Below, piece after piece: positions 1 to 7,751 of a DNA stretch of 64,000 nucleotides. Below the pieces are notes generated by a model, which did no database searches, was not told where the DNA came from, and saw only the letters and a program-made list of their open reading frames with translations. The DNA is taken from assembly GCF_001424265.1 (NCBI RefSeq), contig NZ_LMOV01000029.1:29499-93498 (forward strand). Direction: 5' to 3'. The position numbers were made by a program, and so were the translations under genes. Position 1 is the stretch's first letter. Each line of letters begins with the position of its first letter. Source of the stretch: Acidovorax sp. Leaf160 (GTDB lineage: Bacteria; Pseudomonadota; Gammaproteobacteria; Burkholderiales; Burkholderiaceae_C).

Positions 1-115
1 GGTGATGCCGTCCTCGGCAAACCACGGAGCGATCATGGTGTTCGGCGCCATCATGCCGGCCTTCGTGGGCTTCGCGAACTGGATGATCCCGCTGCAGATC
101 GGCGCGTCCGACATG
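1..115 (+). pseudogene. ctaD: Cytochrome c oxidase subunit I (CtaD) fragment
   Basis: The reading frame that includes bases 26-115 encodes a stretch typical of haem-copper oxidase subunit I, including HGAIMVF, MPAFVGFANWMIPLQ and IGASDMA. In CtaD this segment is followed by an FxRxNNxSFW helix. Here the similarity stops abruptly after GASDMA, and the frame runs on into unrelated residues and a stop near base 193. The gene continues beyond the left edge of the window, so only this internal piece is visible. It is either a broken ctaD copy or one side of a rearrangement or assembly junction. The family assignment is from recognisable motifs; the cause of the break is inference. Confidence 0.6.
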
Positions 116-1178
116 GCTCGATCTCGGCGAACTTCTCTCTGCTTATGTCGCTTGGGTAGGGCTTTCTTTTCACCAAGCAATTGTCGACTCTGAAAAGATC
201 GTAAACAGGCTCTTAGAGACCAATGGCCGTCTCGATGTGTTTGCCATCACAGAACTGCCTGGCGGACATATGTCCGTCGTCCAATCGCCCATTGAGAGTG
301 ACGACTGGGAGCGGGCATTGAAGCACACGGTCGCGGAACTGACAGGCTTAGCAGTCCGTCGCGAAATCATCGCGAGCGTGATCATCACTCCGATCACCGA
401 TGACTCCAACGGCATGGTGATGCTGGATGTCGAGCACCGTGAAGATGGCCGCGTGTCAGTCCGCCTGATTTTGAAGAAAAAAATGTTCGGCGGATGGACT
501 CTGGTCGATCGGAAATATGAGGCGCAGGAGAGGGGCATCTTCAAGGTTCGGCAGGGGACAGATCCAAGCAAGTCCGATGCACTGTCCTTCACACGCGACG
601 ATCTGAATCTCGTCTACCCCTACATAGTCCCCAAGTCCTGGGTCGACTACGCGGGCAAGGATACGCTGCTGACATGGGAATTCTCAGAGGATGTCCGCAT
701 GGTTCTTGTCGTAAACAGATTTGGAACCGTGCAGAACGTCAGACCGCAAGACCTTGAAAACGTAAACGAAACGCCAGATAGTCTCTTCGAGATTGGGGCA
801 CATAATTTGTCCAACTCATACCAGCAGGGGGAGTTCGAGGTCGGAGGCGCCACGCTGCTGGATGGGCGTGAGATTGGCTATGCCCGCGGCAACTGGATGG
901 CGCCTGCCGGTGGATTGATGTTGAGCGTGCTTTACCAAGGCCTTCAAAAGCAGTTCAAGCAGGACGAATTTGCCGCAATCGCGGTCAATCAACAATTCCT
1001 GCTTGCTTTCCCTCTGGATGACGGCACCCTGAACTCAGACTCACTGCGACGAGCTGTCGACGACGAATGGCGTGCGACCAAACCGATCTCGCAGTCGTGG
1101 CTGCTACTCGACGGGCAATGGCCTCGGGAATATCCGTATACGCCTACATTCGGACCGAACAAAGCTGGGGCCCATTGA
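114..1178 (+). pseudogene. 5'-truncated gene of unknown function, foreign composition
   Basis: An open frame with clear coding character runs from the CtaD junction to a TGA at 1176-1178 (about 354 codons). Between the in-frame stop at 84-86 and the GTG at 237 there is no ATG, GTG or TTG, although the residues there (such as GELLSAYVAWVGLSFHQAIV and SEKIVNRLLETNGRLDVF) look like real protein. The true start has therefore probably been lost at the junction around base 114. No signal peptide, membrane segment or catalytic motif is apparent and I do not recognise the family. Codon use is visibly less GC-biased than in the genes to the right (for example an AAGAAAAAAATG run near 473), which suggests horizontal acquisition. 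A shortened product could start at GTG 237 or at the ATG near 270. Confidence 0.55.
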
Positions 1179-1414
1179 AAGCAACGGTAGATCTATTCAC
1201 GGCCTCACCGGGTTAAGCTCCCGACCGACTGATTCGGGGCTAATTGAACTTCGGTTTAAGGCCCGAAGCGCATATCCAGGAGAACAGAAGCAGGCGCCAA
1301 CCAACACGTCCACCAGCCGCTGTGCTGGCTCGCTCACACTTGCGCTGCCGCCTTCAGATCACAAAGCAATTCCACCTTCCGCTTTGACTGGCAGCGGGGT
1401 TACGAACCCTGACT

Positions 1415-2248
1415 TCACAGCGGCTGTGCAGGCCCCTGGTGGACATGGCAGCCATGTCGTACCAGCAGTTCTCCAAACGCAGGCGACATCAAATACGCAT
1501 ATTCCACCGGCCGCTGCGCCCCGATGGCATCCCCCTGCACCACGTCCGTCGCCGGGTGGCACATCAACAGCCCACCGGCCGGCATGTGCGGCAGCCATTG
1601 CGCCATCTGCGCGCCGTACTGCGCCTCGTCGGCCGCATCGAAACCGTAGACCCCACCGAACCCGCGGTTGGTGGCCACGCCGGCCCGGCGCGCCTGGCGG
1701 GTGGCGGCCCAGCCGCCCAGCAGTGCGATGACGGCGGCCTTCGGCTGGCGCCAGAGGCCTCCGGCGGGGGCGGTGGAGCGCACCCAGGGCCGCTCGTGCG
1801 GGGCGTAGCGGGCTTCCAGCTCGGCCCACATGGCGGCGCGCAGGCCGGGCAGCTGGTGCACGTGCTGGTGGCCGTCGATGAAGTCGGGCGGAGTGCCCAG
1901 GGCGCGCTCGAAGGCGTCCAGTTGCGTCTGCCAGGCGGCACGCACCGCCTCGGCGGGCATCTGCCGCGCGTAGGCCTGGCGAATGACGGTGCCCAGGGGC
2001 TGGGCGGGGTGCGCGCCGCCGTGGCCTTCGGTCAGGTTGAAATGCAGGCCCACGGACAGCTGCGGACGCAGGCTTTTCAGCCGGGGCGCGGATGCGGGCC
2101 AGAGCGGCGAGGTGGTCATGCAGCTGGTGGCGGACAGGCGCCGGGCGTGCGTCAGCCGTTCGACGGCTTCGTCGACCAGCGGGTGCAGCGCATAGTCGTC
2201 GGCGCAGAGCAGGATCGGGCGCTTGACCGGAGCGGTGGGCTGGGGCAT
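1415..2248 (-). CDS. YdjC/ChbG/HpnK-family deacetylase (NaxD-like)
   Basis: The 277-residue product has the signatures of the YdjC (ChbG/HpnK) carbohydrate deacetylase family: CADDYALHP near the N-terminus (metal-binding Asp-Asp), GLHFNLTEG, DGHQHVHQLPG (metal-binding His residues) and LMCHPA. Family members remove N-acetyl groups from amino sugars. It is the last gene of an operon with an ArnT-like transferase, an ArnC-like GT2 and a GtrA protein. From what is known of Francisella NaxD and the Bordetella lgm locus, the likely substrate is undecaprenyl-phosphate-linked N-acetylhexosamine destined for lipid A. The start ATG at 2248 precedes MPQPTAPVKRP and lies 16 bases after the gtrA stop. 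The 3' end lies at the boundary with the low-GC foreign segment, but the reading frame looks complete. Confidence 0.85.
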   Translation of the reverse strand: MPQPTAPVKRPILLCADDYALHPLVDEAVERLTHARRLSATSCMTTSPLWPASAPRLKSLRPQLSVGLHFNLTEGHGGAHPAQPLGTVIRQAYARQMPAEAVRAAWQTQLDAFERALGTPPDFIDGHQHVHQLPGLRAAMWAELEARYAPHERPWVRSTAPAGGLWRQPKAAVIALLGGWAATRQARRAGVATNRGFGGVYGFDAADEAQYGAQMAQWLPHMPAGGLLMCHPATDVVQGDAIGAQRPVEYAYLMSPAFGELLVRHGCHVHQGPAQPL

Positions 2249-2264
2249 GGCTGGGGACTGCAAA

Positions 2265-2687
2265 TCAGGGCGCGGCGGGCGCCTTGAAGGCCCAGAACTT
2301 GCTGAGCACGAAGGTGCCGACCGCCACCAGCACCAGCACGCCGAAGAGGCTCCAGAGGTAGTGCCAGTGCAGCCAGTGCAGGGCGACGTAGTAGAGCAGT
2401 TCGTTGACCGCAAACGACAGGCTGGCCACGGCGAAGTAGCGCGCCACCACGGCCCAGCCCCGCGCCTGGGCACGGGCGAAGGTGAGCAGTGCATGGCCCT
2501 GGTAGCTGACGACGAAAGCGACGAGGAAGGCCACCACGTTGGCCGCGAGCGGCGGCATGCCGGCCAGCGTCACGGCCAGCCCCACCACGGCCAGGTGCGT
2601 GGCGGCGGCGGCACCGCCTACCAGCATGAATTGCAGCCCTTGCGGCAGGCGCCGCAGCGGTTGCAGCAACCGGGCCAGCACGCTCAT
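2265..2687 (-). CDS. GtrA-family small membrane protein
   Basis: This 140-residue protein has four predicted transmembrane helices and GtrA-family motifs: FMLVGGAAAATHLAVV at the start and the closing FVLSKFWAFK. GtrA proteins sit in the inner membrane beside undecaprenyl-phosphate glycosyltransferases and are thought to help flip the lipid-linked sugar to the periplasm. The ATG overlaps the stop of the GT2 gene by four bases, which implies translational coupling. In this operon it could be the flippase partner between sugar loading (GT2), deacetylation (YdjC-type) and transfer (GT39). That role is inferred from context. Confidence 0.85.
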   Translation of the reverse strand: MSVLARLLQPLRRLPQGLQFMLVGGAAAATHLAVVGLAVTLAGMPPLAANVVAFLVAFVVSYQGHALLTFARAQARGWAVVARYFAVASLSFAVNELLYYVALHWLHWHYLWSLFGVLVLVAVGTFVLSKFWAFKAPAAP

Positions 2688-3733
2688 GGGCGCTCGTCCA
2701 GGCCCCGCAGCGGGCTGCGGTCTTCATCCCGCGCCACCAGGTAAATGGGGCGGCGCTTGACCTCGTCGTAGATGCGGCCGATGTATTCGCCCAGGATGCC
2801 GATGGACATGAGCTGCACGCCCGAGAACAGCATGATGCTGGCGGCCAGCGTGGGCCAGCCGTCCAGGTCGTTGCCGAACACCAGGGTGGAGACGGCGATC
2901 CAGATGCCGTAGGCCAGCGCGGCCAGCGAGATCAGGCCGCCCGCCAGGCTCCACATGCGCAGCGGCAGCGTGGTGAACGAGGTGAGCCCGGCCAGTGCCA
3001 GCGACCCCAGGCTGCGCAAGTTGAAGCTGGACACGCCGGCAGCGCGGTCGAGCGGCACGAAGGGCAGCGCGGCGGTCTTGAACCCCACCCAGGCATAGAG
3101 GCCCTTCATGAAGCGGTTGCGTTCCGGCAGGGCCTTCATGGCGTCTGCGACCTTGCGGTCCATCCAGCGGAAGTCGCCCGCGTGGGGTGGAATGCGCACG
3201 CGGTTGTTGCCGGCGTTCATCAGCCGGTAGAAGACGTTGGTGCCCACACGCTTGGCGCCGCTCTCGGCGCAGCGGTCGGCAATGACGCCGTAGACCATGT
3301 CGAAGCCCGACTGCCAGAGCGCATGCATCTGCGGCACCATCTCCAGCGGGTGCTGGAAGTCGGCGTCGATCAGCAGCACGGCATTGCCGCGCGCATGGTC
3401 GATGCCGGCGGAGAGTGCCGCCTCCTTGCCGAAGTTGCGCGACAGCGCGATGTAGCGCAGCGGCAGCTCCTGCGCCAGGCGCATCGCGACCTGGTGCGTG
3501 GCGTCGCGGCTGCCGTCGTTGACGACGACGATCTCGAAGTCGGGCGTGAGCGACCGCACGGCCTGGGCCAGGGCGCGCAGAAAGCCGTCCAGGTTCTCGC
3601 CTTCGTTGTAGGCGGGCACCACGCAGCTCAGCCGCAGCGGCGCGCGGGGCAGCACGCCTTCGGGCGCGGCTGGGGCGAATTCGGCGTGGAAGTCGGTGTC
3701 GATTGCCGTGGACGGCGGGGAAGCCTTGGTCAT
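2684..3733 (-). CDS. GT2 polyprenyl-phosphate glycosyltransferase (ArnC/GtrB-like)
   Basis: The 349-residue protein begins its GT2 fold at about residue 35 with LSCVVPAYNEGENLDGFL. It carries VVVNDGSRDAT and a DADFQHP metal-binding motif, and ends with two transmembrane helices and IGILGEYIGRIYDEVKRRP, a tail typical of DPM1/ArnC/GtrB enzymes. Such enzymes move a sugar from a nucleotide donor to undecaprenyl phosphate at the cytoplasmic face of the inner membrane. It lies 60 bases after the GT39 gene and overlaps gtrA by four bases. In the lipid A cassette interpretation it would make undecaprenyl-phosphate N-acetylhexosamine; the exact sugar cannot be read from the sequence. Confidence 0.9.
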   Translation of the reverse strand: MTKASPPSTAIDTDFHAEFAPAAPEGVLPRAPLRLSCVVPAYNEGENLDGFLRALAQAVRSLTPDFEIVVVNDGSRDATHQVAMRLAQELPLRYIALSRNFGKEAALSAGIDHARGNAVLLIDADFQHPLEMVPQMHALWQSGFDMVYGVIADRCAESGAKRVGTNVFYRLMNAGNNRVRIPPHAGDFRWMDRKVADAMKALPERNRFMKGLYAWVGFKTAALPFVPLDRAAGVSSFNLRSLGSLALAGLTSFTTLPLRMWSLAGGLISLAALAYGIWIAVSTLVFGNDLDGWPTLAASIMLFSGVQLMSIGILGEYIGRIYDEVKRRPIYLVARDEDRSPLRGLDERP

Positions 3734-3793
3734 CGAGTAGGTCGTGTTCCGGGTGTCGGTGAAGGCGGGGTCGGGGTCGGGCGGCAGCGCGCT

Positions 3794-5335
3794 TCAGGAG
3801 GAGGCGGCACAGGCGGCCGGCACGTAGGTGCGCCAGTGAATGACGAGCGGCGCGCCCGCACGGCGCTCCGGCCAGTCGATCTGCCACTGGCCTTGCTGCA
3901 GCCGCATGCCGGGCACGGCTTGCAACTGTGCCAGCATGGGCTGCTGCGGCAGGGCCAGATCGGCTTCCAGGCCGAGCCACAGCGTGCCGTGCGCCTGCAG
4001 CCGCTGCGGCGTGATCCAGGGCGAGAAGCGCTCGTCGCCGTTGATGAAGACGGAGGGGCGCCCCGGCAGCTGCGCAGCCACCAGGCCCACCAGCCAGTAG
4101 TCGCCCGCCACCGCATCGAGGGCGCATTGCGGCCCGGGCAGCACCTGCGCCTGCCAGGTGGACTGCACCTGCTGCGCCAGCGCGGCCTGTGGCCAGTCGG
4201 TGCGCGCCGGGCGCTTGCGCCAGGCGGCGCCATAGGCCAGGAAGGCGCCCGACAGCAGCGAGATCAGCACCAGCCACACGGCCAGGCCGCGCAGCAGGCG
4301 CGGCTGCAGCGCCGCCAGCCAGCGGGACGGCAGCCACGCGGCCACCAGCAGGCCGCTGAAGACCCACATGGGCACGCCCCACATGTCGCGCAGGCGCAGG
4401 CCGGTGGCCAGGCCCGCAGTGGTGACCAGCAGGCAGGCGCCGAGCGACACCGCCAGCAGGTAGCCGGGCATGCGGCAGTGCAGGCGCCAGCCGGCGGTGG
4501 CATCCACCGGCGCGGCGCGGCGCTCGCGCCGGCTGGTCAGCAGCGCCACCAGCACGATGACGATCAGCGGCACATGGTTGACGGCCTGCGTGGCCAGGAA
4601 GCCCAGGGCTTCGAGCCGAGGGCTGGCGCTTTCGGTGACGGCGCGGCTCTGGGCATAGGCCATGGGCAGCCATTCGGACTGGCGCAGCCAATAGAGGTGC
4701 GGGGCGAACAGCAGCAGCATCACCGCCAGGGCCAGCCAGGGGCCGGGGGTCAGCAGCACGCGGCGTGACGGCGTCAGCAGCAGGTAGACCGCCATCACGG
4801 CCAGCAGCGCGCCCACCGAATACTTGGTGAGCAGGCCCAGGCCGGCGATCACGCCCAGCAGCGCCCACTGGCGCAGGCGCCCGTCCTGCAGCGCGGCCAG
4901 CAGGCACCAGCCCAGCGCGGCCCAGATCGGCACCTGGGCGATGTTGTGGTTGAACTCCAGCGCAGGCCGCGTGTAGTAGGCCACGCCCAGGGTCAGCAGC
5001 GCGCCGATGAGCGCCCGGTCGGGCGACATGAGCCGGCAGCCCATGCGCCACACCAGCCACAGCGCGGCGGCGATGCAGAGCTGGCTCAGCAGGAACGGGC
5101 CGACCCAGCCGAAGGCGCGGAAGAACAGCTCCAGCACCCATGGCGCGAGCGGCGGATGCTTGTAGTAGCCCCACTGCCACTCCCGGCCCCAGGACAGGCT
5201 TTCGACGACATCCAGCGGCAGGCTGGAGCTGAGCACCGGCGGCAGCAGCGACCACGCCAGGACGTACACCACGGCCACCCAGAAGATGGGCCGCAGTGGA
5301 AGGGAAAGCTGCGGCGAAGGGGCGGTCGCTTGCAT
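3794..5335 (-). CDS. ArnT-like GT39 glycosyltransferase, integral membrane
   Basis: This is a 513-residue polytopic protein of the PMT_2/GT39 family. The first periplasmic loop has the expected acidic motif DVVESLSWGREW followed by YYKHPPLAPW, which matches the D-E...KxPPL arrangement of ArnT. About ten further hydrophobic helices follow, then a soluble periplasmic C-terminal domain. Enzymes of this kind use an undecaprenyl-phosphate sugar to glycosylate lipid A phosphate or proteins at the periplasmic face. It is the first gene of the operon with GT2, gtrA and the YdjC-type deacetylase. By analogy with FlmK and LgmB it is the likely final transferase adding a hexosamine to lipid A phosphates. 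The 262-base gap to the divergent cupin gene should hold the promoter. Confidence 0.85.
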   Translation of the reverse strand: MQATAPSPQLSLPLRPIFWVAVVYVLAWSLLPPVLSSSLPLDVVESLSWGREWQWGYYKHPPLAPWVLELFFRAFGWVGPFLLSQLCIAAALWLVWRMGCRLMSPDRALIGALLTLGVAYYTRPALEFNHNIAQVPIWAALGWCLLAALQDGRLRQWALLGVIAGLGLLTKYSVGALLAVMAVYLLLTPSRRVLLTPGPWLALAVMLLLFAPHLYWLRQSEWLPMAYAQSRAVTESASPRLEALGFLATQAVNHVPLIVIVLVALLTSRRERRAAPVDATAGWRLHCRMPGYLLAVSLGACLLVTTAGLATGLRLRDMWGVPMWVFSGLLVAAWLPSRWLAALQPRLLRGLAVWLVLISLLSGAFLAYGAAWRKRPARTDWPQAALAQQVQSTWQAQVLPGPQCALDAVAGDYWLVGLVAAQLPGRPSVFINGDERFSPWITPQRLQAHGTLWLGLEADLALPQQPMLAQLQAVPGMRLQQGQWQIDWPERRAGAPLVIHWRTYVPAACAASS

Positions 5336-5597
5336 CGGAAAAGGCCGGACAGGAGGAGAGGTGCGCGATTGTAAAGATGCGGGCCGCAGGCGGTGGCTGC
5401 GGTCCGGGAGCCCCCGCCGGTCGCGTTGGCGTTGGCTTGGCGTTGCCTTGGCGTCGGTCGGCCCCGCCAGGGAGTGGACCGCACCCCGGCCTGCGGCGCG
5501 AGTGCGGCGCGGCTATGGCGCAGATTGGAAAAGCCGATGCCGCCCGCCCGGGCGCGGTGATAGCCTTCGCTCCCACCCCTCACTACCCGACAGCCCC

Positions 5598-5903
5598 ATG
5601 GATGCCACCACATTCCAGAGCCAGCTTGCCCAGGAAGGCTTCGAGCCCGCCGTTCGCGTGGAGCGCGAAGCCGACGGCCTCTGGGACGACCACACCCATC
5701 CGTTCGAAGCCAAGGCGCTGATCCTGTCGGGCGAGATCCGCATCCGGACCATGGCCGACGGCGCCGATCGCACCTACCGGGCGGGCGACGTCTTCCACCT
5801 GGCCCATGAAGAACCGCATGCCGAGTGGTACGGCCCCGAGGGTGTGGTGTACCTGGTGGGGCGGCGCAGCGCGCCCCGGCCCGCCACCCCGCCCGCCGCT
5901 TGA
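5598..5903 (+). CDS. Small cupin-domain protein
   Basis: This 101-residue protein is a single cupin barrel. The first cupin motif is visible as DDHTHPFEAKALILSGEI (two His and a Glu that could bind metal) and the second as GDVFHLAHEEPHAEWYGPEG. Proteins of this size bind small ligands or metals and are often sensors or minor isomerases; no substrate can be assigned. An ATG at 5598 starts MDATTFQ. In-frame sequence further upstream lacks protein character. It is divergent from the lipid A operon and convergent with the AEC transporter, from which it is separated by a dispersed repeat. Confidence 0.8.
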   Translation: MDATTFQSQLAQEGFEPAVRVEREADGLWDDHTHPFEAKALILSGEIRIRTMADGADRTYRAGDVFHLAHEEPHAEWYGPEGVVYLVGRRSAPRPATPPAA

Positions 5904-5928
5904 TGATGGCGATGCGGCTGAAACTCAG

Positions 5929-5990
5929 GGCGTTTTCGGCCGCCAGCGCTTGATGGACAAGCGCTTATTGCTATCAAAGAAATAGCATCA
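5929..5990 (-). repeat. Dispersed GCTAT/ATAGC repeat, copy 1
   Basis: Read on the minus strand this begins TGATGCTATTTCTTTGATAG and contains two hairpins: GCTAT paired with ATAGC over a 7-base loop, and GCGCTTG paired with CAAGCGC over a 5-base loop. A GGC..AAAA tail follows. It belongs to the same family as the copies near 11152, 23421, 52860 and 61958. The first three bases of this copy form the stop codon of the AEC transporter gene. Confidence 0.75.
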
Positions 5991-6950
5991 AACCAGCAGG
6001 GCCACGGCGCCCGAGAAGCTCAGGAACGCCAGCGCGGTCGACACCAGAATGATGCGGGCGATGCGCCCGTTGTGCGCCCCGAAGCGCTCGGCCAGCAGCG
6101 ACACGTTGCTGGCGCTGGGCAGCGCCGCCGCCAGCACCAGCGCGGTGTGCGCGAAGGGCGTGAGCGGCAGCCCGGCGGCGGTGGCGGCGTGGCCGGCCGC
6201 CCACACCAGCAGCGGGTGCAGGAACAGCTTGGCAAGAGCGATGGGCACATAGTCGCGCGGCGCCACCCGTTCGCTGGCATGGGCGACGGCCTGCATCTGC
6301 GAGCGCGCCAGCACCGCGCCGATGGTGAACAGCGCCACCGGCGAGGCCGCATCGGCCAGCAGCGCCACCGTGCGATCGACCGGGCCCGGCAGCGTGAAGC
6401 GGGCGGCAGAGGCCACCGCCCCCAGCGCGATCGCCCACGGCATGGGGTTGGTCAGCATGCCGCGCAGGGCCCGGCGCAGCGCGACCGCCACGCCGTGCGC
6501 GCCGGCGCCGTCCAGCCGCGACAGCGCGATGCACAGCGACGTGGTGAGCACCATGTCCACCAGCATGGTGAAGATGGCCGGCCCGGCCGCCGCCGTGCCC
6601 AGCAGCGCCACCAGCAGAGGCACGCCCATGAAGCCGGTGTTCGGGAAAGCCGCCACCAGGGCGCCGAAGGCCGCGTCGTTCCAGCCCAGGCGGCGCCGGC
6701 TGAGCGCCACGGCGCCCGCCACCATCACCAGCGCGCAGGCGATGTAGACCGCCGCGACCGCCGGGTCCAGCAGATCGGCGATGGGCGTGCGCGCGCCGAA
6801 GCGAAACAGCATGCACGGCAGCGCGAAGAACAGCACGAAGGCATTGAGCCCGGGGATGGCCGCCTGCGGCAGCACCCCGCCGCGCGCCGCGAGGTAGCCG
6901 CAAAGCACCAGGGCGAAGAAGGGAAAGGTGATGGCAAGAATGGACAGCAC
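5988..6950 (-). CDS. AEC-family (auxin efflux carrier-like) transporter
   Basis: The 320-residue product has about ten transmembrane helices in two halves. It starts VLSILAITFPFFALVLCGYL and contains motifs usual for AEC permeases, such as PGLNAFVLFFALPCMLF, AFPNTGFMGVPLL and a closing LPSASNVSLLAERFG. Bacterial AEC proteins move organic acids or related metabolites; the substrate here is unknown. I chose the GTG at 6950 because it gives the normal family length and places the first helix at the N-terminus. The upstream in-frame ATG at 7034 would add a Gly/Pro-rich stretch without similarity. Its stop codon lies inside the dispersed repeat. Confidence 0.88.
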   Translation of the reverse strand: MLSILAITFPFFALVLCGYLAARGGVLPQAAIPGLNAFVLFFALPCMLFRFGARTPIADLLDPAVAAVYIACALVMVAGAVALSRRRLGWNDAAFGALVAAFPNTGFMGVPLLVALLGTAAAGPAIFTMLVDMVLTTSLCIALSRLDGAGAHGVAVALRRALRGMLTNPMPWAIALGAVASAARFTLPGPVDRTVALLADAASPVALFTIGAVLARSQMQAVAHASERVAPRDYVPIALAKLFLHPLLVWAAGHAATAAGLPLTPFAHTALVLAAALPSASNVSLLAERFGAHNGRIARIILVSTALAFLSFSGAVALLV

Positions 6951-7196
6951 GGCGGCATTGTCGCAACGCCCGGCCGCTGCGGGCGACGCCGCCGGCGGCC
7001 CGGGTGGCGGAAAGCCGCCAGGGAAGCCCTGCACGAATCACCGCGCCGTGGGCCTCTGCGGATTCGGGCAGCCTGCGGCGTTGCACATCCTCGCCATGGC
7101 CCCGCTCTGGCAGCGGTTTGCGCCTTGCAGCCCCTCCCGATCCGCAGCGCCCACTTTCCGCTCGATTCGTGCAGAGCTTCCCTGGGCCGAGGACGA

Positions 7197-7751
7197 TCAG
7201 AGCGGCAGGACCCGTTCCTGCTGCAGCGCCAGCAGGCAGGCCAGCACGCTCAGGGCTTCCAGCAGTTGCAGGCGGTTGGCCGGGTCCACCTGCAGGACGG
7301 GGACGACCCCGCCGCCGCAGCCGTCGGCGAGAGCCCTGCCGAAGGCTTCGCGCGCGGCCGCCGTCGCCGGGCAGGCGCTCAGCACCAGCGCGATGGCGGA
7401 GCCCGACTGCGCCGCCGCTTCGGCCAGCAAAGCGCGGGCCAGATCGACCGCCTCCGGCGCGTTCACGTCCACCACGATGAACACGCCCACCGAGGCGGAC
7501 AGCACCCAGCGGCGCACGAAGTCCAGGCGCTGGGTCCCCGGGCAGGCGCACAGCTGCAGACGATGGCCACCGCCCAGGTCGATCTCGCCGAACTGAGGCC
7601 GGCTGGGGCTGAGCGCCCTCCCCTGCCCACCGCGCCCGGGCGTGGGCGCGTCGACGGTCGATCGCACGCTGCCGCACAGCGTCTGCAGCAGAGTGGCCAT
7701 GCCCAGGCCCATCGGGCCGACCAGCGCCACGCGCGAGATGGCTGCACTCAT
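7197..7751 (-). CDS. Small GTPase-like protein with degenerate P-loop
   Basis: The 184-residue protein has the layout of a compact Ras/MglA-like (COG2229 type) GTPase. It opens with ISRVALVGPMGLGMATLLQT, continues with a beta-strand and ACPGTQRLDF at the G3 position, then VGVFIVVDVN, and ends in a helix. The G1 loop reads GPMGLGMAT where a functional protein would have GxxGxGK(S/T). The invariant lysine is thus a methionine, so tight nucleotide binding is doubtful. The ATG overlaps the stop of the upstream regulator-like gene by four bases, so the two are translationally coupled and probably act together. The assignment is by motif layout, not by a database match. Confidence 0.6.
   Translation of the reverse strand: MSAAISRVALVGPMGLGMATLLQTLCGSVRSTVDAPTPGRGGQGRALSPSRPQFGEIDLGGGHRLQLCACPGTQRLDFVRRWVLSASVGVFIVVDVNAPEAVDLARALLAEAAAQSGSAIALVLSACPATAAAREAFGRALADGCGGGVVPVLQVDPANRLQLLEALSVLACLLALQQERVLPL

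Noticed and set aside
2724-5576. Very long open frame (about 950 codons) antisense to the lipid A operon
   Set aside because: High GC gives long stop-free antisense frames. The composition (Ala/Arg/Pro-rich, no domain) and the clear GT39 and GT2 genes on the other frame show that it is a shadow.
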